A DNA stretch of 64,000 bases from Siphonodentalium dalli (lineage: Eukaryota; Mollusca; Scaphopoda; Gadilida; Siphonodentaliidae): assembly GCA_032622095.1 (NCBI GenBank), contig CP136063.1, positions 120,112,723 to 120,176,722 on the forward strand. Direction: 5' to 3'. The position numbers and the translations under genes were made by a program. Below the pieces are notes generated by a model. It saw nothing but the letters and a program-made list of their open reading frames with translations, made no database searches and was not told where the DNA came from. Positions 59,885 to 64,000 of the stretch are shown here, one piece after another; position 1 is the stretch's first letter, and each line of letters opens with the position of its first letter.

Positions 59885-60085
59885 GCGGCCGACAACCATA
59901 ACATAATCAGACATCCAGGCTCATATCGATAACCTACTTTGACAAACAGACAACCAGGCTCATAACCATAGCCTAATGAGACATCCAGGCTCATAACCAT
60001 TGCCTAATGAGACATCCAGACTCATAATCATTGCCCAATGAGACATCCAGACCCATAACCATAGTCTAATGAGACGCTCCAGTTC
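59885..60085. repeat. ~31-bp tandem repeat inside the transposon
   Basis: About five units of gacatccaggctcataacca then tagcctaatga, with small variations. Confidence 0.85.
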
Positions 60086-60746
60086 GTATTGCGATAAGCG
60101 CCAGCGCGTAGACCGCCACGACTGGAGGGCTCCAGTGCGCATTTAAAAAGAGATTTAGGGAATTGCAGAGGTGAAAACGATCGAAACAAGTTCGTATTTA
60201 TTATTTCAATCACATTGGCATTATTGGAGCCTAAAACATGACAATTATCGTGTGGTGTTTCCGTGAATTATCAGTTATATACCAATAGTATATCCTATTA
60301 TATACTCCAATCGGTATGTATTTGAATGTACATGCAGTCCTGTGTGATTCACATGTTATTGTACGGATATAATTAAAACTGTTTGTTTGTTGTCAGCCTA
60401 ATTGATTTCGAATAGTGGGTTGATCATGTATGCATATTACGATCTGAGAGATTGACCATGGCATACATGTATTCGCATAATTAATTTTGCAAAATAATTG
60501 TCGATATGCGGCTTGTGTAAGTCATAACACAATATGGATGTGCCATTATATATAAATGGCACGAAAACGGCATGCATGACCTATTAAAGGCAGACAATCC
60601 GATCAGGTGGTCCTCGTATAATCAGATTCCAACAACAATAACAACAACAACATTTTTCAAAAGACGCGTTAGTTATTAAAATCAACTAATTGCAAAAAAT
60701 AATGCCAAATACATGCAATTATGGATGCATTTTATTATCTTTTCAG

Positions 60747-60881
60747 AAACAACTAAGGTGTTATCACTGCCGAGAAAAACAAGAAAACGACTGCGGTGCA
60801 ATTCGGCACATCATGAAAGCGCACCCATCTGAAGAACTTGCGGTGCTGGTTTTAGAGCTAGTAGACCAGTCCTCGTTTTGA
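60747..60881 (+). CDS. Terminal exon with one C2H2 zinc finger (transposon-borne)
   Basis: An acceptor tattatcttttcag is followed by a 135-bp open frame to a TGA. It reads KQLRCYHCREKQENDCGA, then IRHIMKAHPSEELAVLVLEL and a short tail. The spacing is C-x2-C-x12-H-x4-H, a complete C2H2 finger. No upstream exon could be fixed. It may be part of the transposon's own protein or a captured gene fragment. Its last 71 bp overlap, antisense, the end of the zinc-finger frame on the opposite strand. Confidence 0.5.
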   Translation, partial: KQLRCYHCREKQENDCGAIRHIMKAHPSEELAVLVLELVDQSSF

Positions 60882-61119
60882 ATTTAGTAGGACACGAGTC
60901 ACATAAATATGTGACATCAGAGTGATTTGACAGCTTATGCCTCTTCATGTCATATTGCTCAACAAATTTGCTGTCGCATGCATCGCATTGATGAGACCTG
61001 ACATCCTGATGTCTTTTTAAATGCCTCCTGTAATTTGCTTTTATTTTTGATTTGTATGGACAAATCCCACACTCGAACAACGGATGTGTCACCGGAGGCG
61101 CGTTGTCTGTTGGCTTCAT
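60811..61119 (-). CDS. C2H2 zinc-finger reading frame (transposon-borne)
   Basis: ATG at 61119 opens 102 codons with two complete C2H2 fingers: C17/C20/H33/H37 and C45/C48/H61/H66, the first followed by RHLKRHQ. A third begins with C73/C76 but lacks its histidines. After TRTGL the sequence turns into an unrelated tail (KPAPQVLQMGALS). An upstream frame (61118-61277) overlaps it by ATGA, so the gene may be frameshifted, spliced or bicistronic. Nucleic-acid binding is likely; any role in transposition is inference. Confidence 0.55.
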   Translation of the reverse strand: MKPTDNAPPVTHPLFECGICPYKSKIKANYRRHLKRHQDVRSHQCDACDSKFVEQYDMKRHKLSNHSDVTYLCDSCPTKFKTRTGLLALKPAPQVLQMGALS

Positions 61120-61277
61120 CGATGTACTCGTCGCATAGGTTCAGCCATCTCGTTCTCTTCAGCCATGTCTCTCTCCGTTAGGGGTGGATATGGTTCCTCC
61201 GAGGTTATAAGATGACACGATAGGTCCATTAAGATTATTGAATCCTCCATTGATATAAGCGACCCTTCCATACCCAC
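61116..61277 (-). CDS. Short frame upstream of the zinc-finger frame
   Basis: After a good acceptor (attgtcatttcag), a frame reads MYVGMEGSLISMEDSIILMD, then an acidic stretch including TSEEPYPPLTERD and MAEENEMAEPMRR. It stops at TGA overlapping the ATG of the zinc-finger frame (ATGA). An acidic region followed by C2H2 fingers resembles one transcription-factor-like protein broken by a one-base frame change. There is no family match. Confidence 0.35.
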   Translation of the reverse strand: MGMEGSLISMEDSIILMDLSCHLITSEEPYPPLTERDMAEENEMAEPMRRVHR

Positions 61278-61387
61278 ATACATCTGAAATGACAATAATG
61301 AAATAATAAACGCTAGATAATCAGGTATAATTGTGGGTAGAGTGTCTTCAATCCGGGTGGGCAATATTGGGCAAATCAATTTGCAAT

Positions 61388-61479
61388 ACAGGGGTCCAGG
61401 AATTTTTTGTTTTTATTTATCATATTATTTTCTCAAAATACTATATTAAATTAAAAACATATATTCCCGGACCCCTGTG
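61388..61479. mobile_element. Small inverted-repeat MITE (~92 bp)
   Basis: CAGGGGTCCAGGAAT and ATTCCCGGACCCCTG are inverted around an AT-rich centre. CAGGGG-type ends are typical of hAT-derived MITEs, but no target duplication is clear. Confidence 0.5.
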
Positions 61480-63730
61480 ATTTGCACTCCACCCGAAGTT
61501 GAAAGACATTTATATTTACAACATATATTTAAGATACTTTCAAATATATGGGGGTATATCGTTGGAGTTCCAACCAGTTACAAACCTGTTTCAGGTAACA
61601 GTCAGAATATTCAAGCTCAAGAGTGTGCAAAAGGAAAGTCTTAAAGTTGAGAAAAAAATGTGCTCCAAAGTGGGGGATACAGTTGGAAATTCAAAGTTTG
61701 ACACCCACCCAAACCATGAGCCTCTAGTCACGTCCCTGACACTCCCAATCCTGCATCAAGGTGTGATGAATACAGTGTTTGCTTTCATTGAAGCAACATA
61801 GCGATACCAGTTCAACGTATTCCCAACTAAAATAAATGTCTAATAATCATAATTACATTCGTACTCACGAAGCCATATCACCACTCTATATATGGTGTTA
61901 TGGTTCTGCGAAGAATGCACTGCAAATGATATGAACATGATTATTATATTATAGTAATTATATATACTAATGTCTAATTATCGTAATTACATTCGTATCA
62001 TTTGTATTACATTCTTAATTGTCATAATTACATTCGTATTCGGATATTTATGCTATAAATGGTATATAATGTATTAAATTACAATATAAAACACAAGCTA
62101 ATTGAAGAAAATGACTCTGAGGAAAGCACACACCACCTTCTGTAGTTTTCGGTTGTCAGAATGTTGATTATCCTGCCAAAATAAGTCAATTACGATTCCA
62201 TGACACCAACGCACTGGCGCTTTATTTCATCACAAGTGCACACGATGTGTAACCTGTTATCGCAATGGCACTGGGGCTTTTTGTCATGAGTTTAAAGCTT
62301 TCTGGCATTGTTTTAAATGAGCAGAATACATCGACACTGATTGGGGATTACTAGATGACGTATTAGCTTTATTGTTCAATATTGCTCAAATAAGCTTTTA
62401 AATACGCTCTATTCACCCGGTTACTTTCGGTATTTTCCCATAGTAAATACTTTTCAGCAATGCTAAACTGGAAAAGGAGGGTATTGTGAGCAAAGATGTG
62501 ACAAAACGTCCCTGATTTTTTTATAAATGTTATCGTAGAAGGGAGCAGCAGTGGAAATTATTTTCTATTCCTTACCTTCAATCTGTGTTCTTTGAATGTT
62601 GTAAATAAAATAACTTCTTCTGACCGGATGTGCACTGGAGCTTCGCGCATGCGCACTGGAGCTTTTATCACAAGCGAACCGCTTCCCACGGAGCAGCTTA
62701 CCCCCAGTGTACATGTCAATATTAAGATCCATGACAAATTTCATGATGATCAGACGAACAGTACGACCTGTAGCCCGTGCTAATGGATTTAATTTTGAAA
62801 TCAAAGATGGCCGCTGGTGGCCATGCTTGTCGTCCGAATGACCCCAAAATGACTCGTTCCCATCTACATTCCAATTTCAACAGCCATGAAAAATTTCATG
62901 ATGATCAGACTCAAGGTACGACCTGTAGTCCGTGCTAAAGGATTTAGTCATACAAAGAGTAAAATCCAAGATGGCTGCTGGTGGCCATGTTTTTTGGCCG
63001 AATGACCCTAAAATGACTCGTTCCCATCTACATGTCATTATTAACATTCATGACAAATTTTATGATGATCAGACTAAAGGTACGACCTGTAGCCCGTGCT
63101 AAAGAATTTAGTCATACAAAGAGTAAAATCCAAGATAGCTGCTGGCGGCCATGTTTTTTGGCCGAATGACCCCAAAATTACTCGTTCCCATCTACATGTC
63201 AAAATTAACATCCATGACAAATTTCATGATCATCAGGCGAAGAGTACGACCTGTGGCCCGTGCTAATGGATTAAATTTTGAAATCAAAGATGGCCGCTGG
63301 CGGCCATATTTTTTGTCCTAATAACCCCAAAATGACTCGTTCCCATCTACATTCCAATTTCAACAGCCATGACAAATTTCATGATGATCAGACTAAAGGT
63401 ACAACCTGTAGCCTGTGCTAAAGGATTTAGTCATACAAAGAGTAAAATCCAAGATGGCTGCTGGTGTTCATATTTTTTGGCCGAATGACCAGCGAACTCT
63501 AAGTCACGCCCACGTTCCCATCTACATGTCATTGTGAACATCCATAACAAATTTTATGATGATCCGACCAAAGGTACGACCTGTAGCCCGTGTCAAAGGA
63601 TTTAGTCATGCAAAGAGTAAAATCTAAGATCGCTGCCGGCGGCCATGTTTTTTTGGCCGAATGACCCCAAAATTACTCGTTCCCATCTACATGTCAATAT
63701 TAACATCCATGACAAATTTCATGACAACTA

Positions 63731-64000
63731 GAGGTGTGACTGTCCCAATGGGACTACGGATACCCCCCTTTTTTAAAAATACTAAGATGTTTGACATGTC
63801 AGTAAACATTTAGTTAAAATAATAAAATAAAAGTTCCCATTGCAGGTGTACAACCATAACCCTAATCTTAAACCTATTGACCGAAAATTGTAGGAATAAA
63901 AGCTTGGACAAAATTATGTATGTTGCGAAAATGGGGAATAACTCCACACAAAAAATGTCGGACAGACGTCATAATTGCAGGTGCACAGGTTCCCATGGTA
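63731..64000. other. Non-coding stretch at the window end
   Basis: AT-rich sequence after the truncated helentron-like array. It contains aataactccacacaaaaaat and tcggacagacgtcataattg, possibly a further dispersed repeat unit. No gene is seen. Confidence 0.35.

Larger units (their letters stand above)
59280..62709. mobile_element. 3.43-kb DNA transposon with 60-bp perfect TIRs
   Basis: The termini CACTGGGGGTAAGCTGCTCC (59280-59339) and their exact reverse complement (62650-62709) extend for 60 identical bases. They are flanked by the 5-bp direct repeat TACAT (59275-59279 and 62710-62714). That duplicates the helentron core sequence ctacatgtcaat, proving insertion into an existing repeat unit. 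The motif gctccagtgcgca recurs inside both ends and near 60130. The interior carries zinc-finger frames on both strands. The superfamily is uncertain: a CAC start with a 5-bp duplication would fit Transib or some hAT groups, but no DDE core was recognised. Confidence 0.9.
58018..63730 (+). mobile_element. Helentron/HINE-like element 5, family 1, split by a transposon
   Basis: The 5' end is aatgaaagtgtcaatgacac at 58018. Core ~160-bp units run to 59279, are interrupted by the 3.43-kb element at 59280-62709, and resume at 62710 until about 63727. There the array breaks mid-unit (gacaactagaggtgtgactg). No 3' hairpin or CTAA end is seen, so the 3' end is truncated. Confidence 0.75.

Noticed and set aside
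59280-62709. Assignment of the 3.43-kb element to Transib or another named superfamily
   Set aside because: The CAC end and 5-bp duplication are suggestive, but no transposase core was found, so no superfamily name is given.

Overview
This is animal nuclear DNA, AT-rich, intron-dominated and loaded with transposons. It is probably from a bivalve or other mollusc. That placement is an inference: it rests on rolling-circle-type elements with a core of ~160-bp tandem repeats, ACGG/ACAG microsatellites and a hairpin plus CTAA 3' end, which resemble the HINE and 'pearl' elements described from bivalves. There are no bacterial-style operons, no CRISPR array, and no tRNA or rRNA gene that I can recognise.

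One host gene explains most of the window. It is a CLIP4-like (CAP-Gly domain linker protein, RSNL2 family) gene on the minus strand. Six small exons with mutually compatible phases can be placed: 49760-49623, 46902-46779, 31046-30958, 29984-29927, 24803-24726 (or from 24793) and 6159-5822. A weaker seventh candidate lies upstream at 55638-55547. Together they encode the second CAP-Gly domain, a Ser/Thr/Pro-rich linker, the last CAP-Gly domain and an Asn-Gly-Asp-rich tail ending in TAG. The ankyrin repeats and first CAP-Gly domain expected for the family were not found and probably lie beyond base 64000.

The introns (about 1 to 18.6 kb) are a museum of mobile DNA. 1-5.4 kb (downstream of the gene): foldback/TIR elements and nested hAT-type elements. 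6.2-9.7 kb: tandem-repeat elements. 10.4-17.8 kb: an almost perfect 3.7-kb tandem duplication. 19.8-22.1 kb: an old diverged helentron-like element. 22.2-26.6 kb: TTAA-flanked MITEs, a TIR element with a remnant ORF, and a hairpin MITE touching an exon. 27.1-29.7, 38.0-44.2, 44.4-45.9, 47.7-48.7 and 58.0-63.7 kb: five helentron-like elements whose ~160-bp core repeats have expanded, in one case to a 6-kb higher-order satellite. 51.5-54.1 kb: a ~22-24-bp minisatellite split by a hAT element. 56.2-57.9 kb: a ~135-145-bp tandem repeat. 59280-62709: a 3.43-kb transposon with 60-bp perfect inverted repeats carrying C2H2 zinc-finger reading frames on both strands.

Most 60-150-codon open frames here are repeat sequence, not genes. 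I report only those with splice-site, domain or context support.
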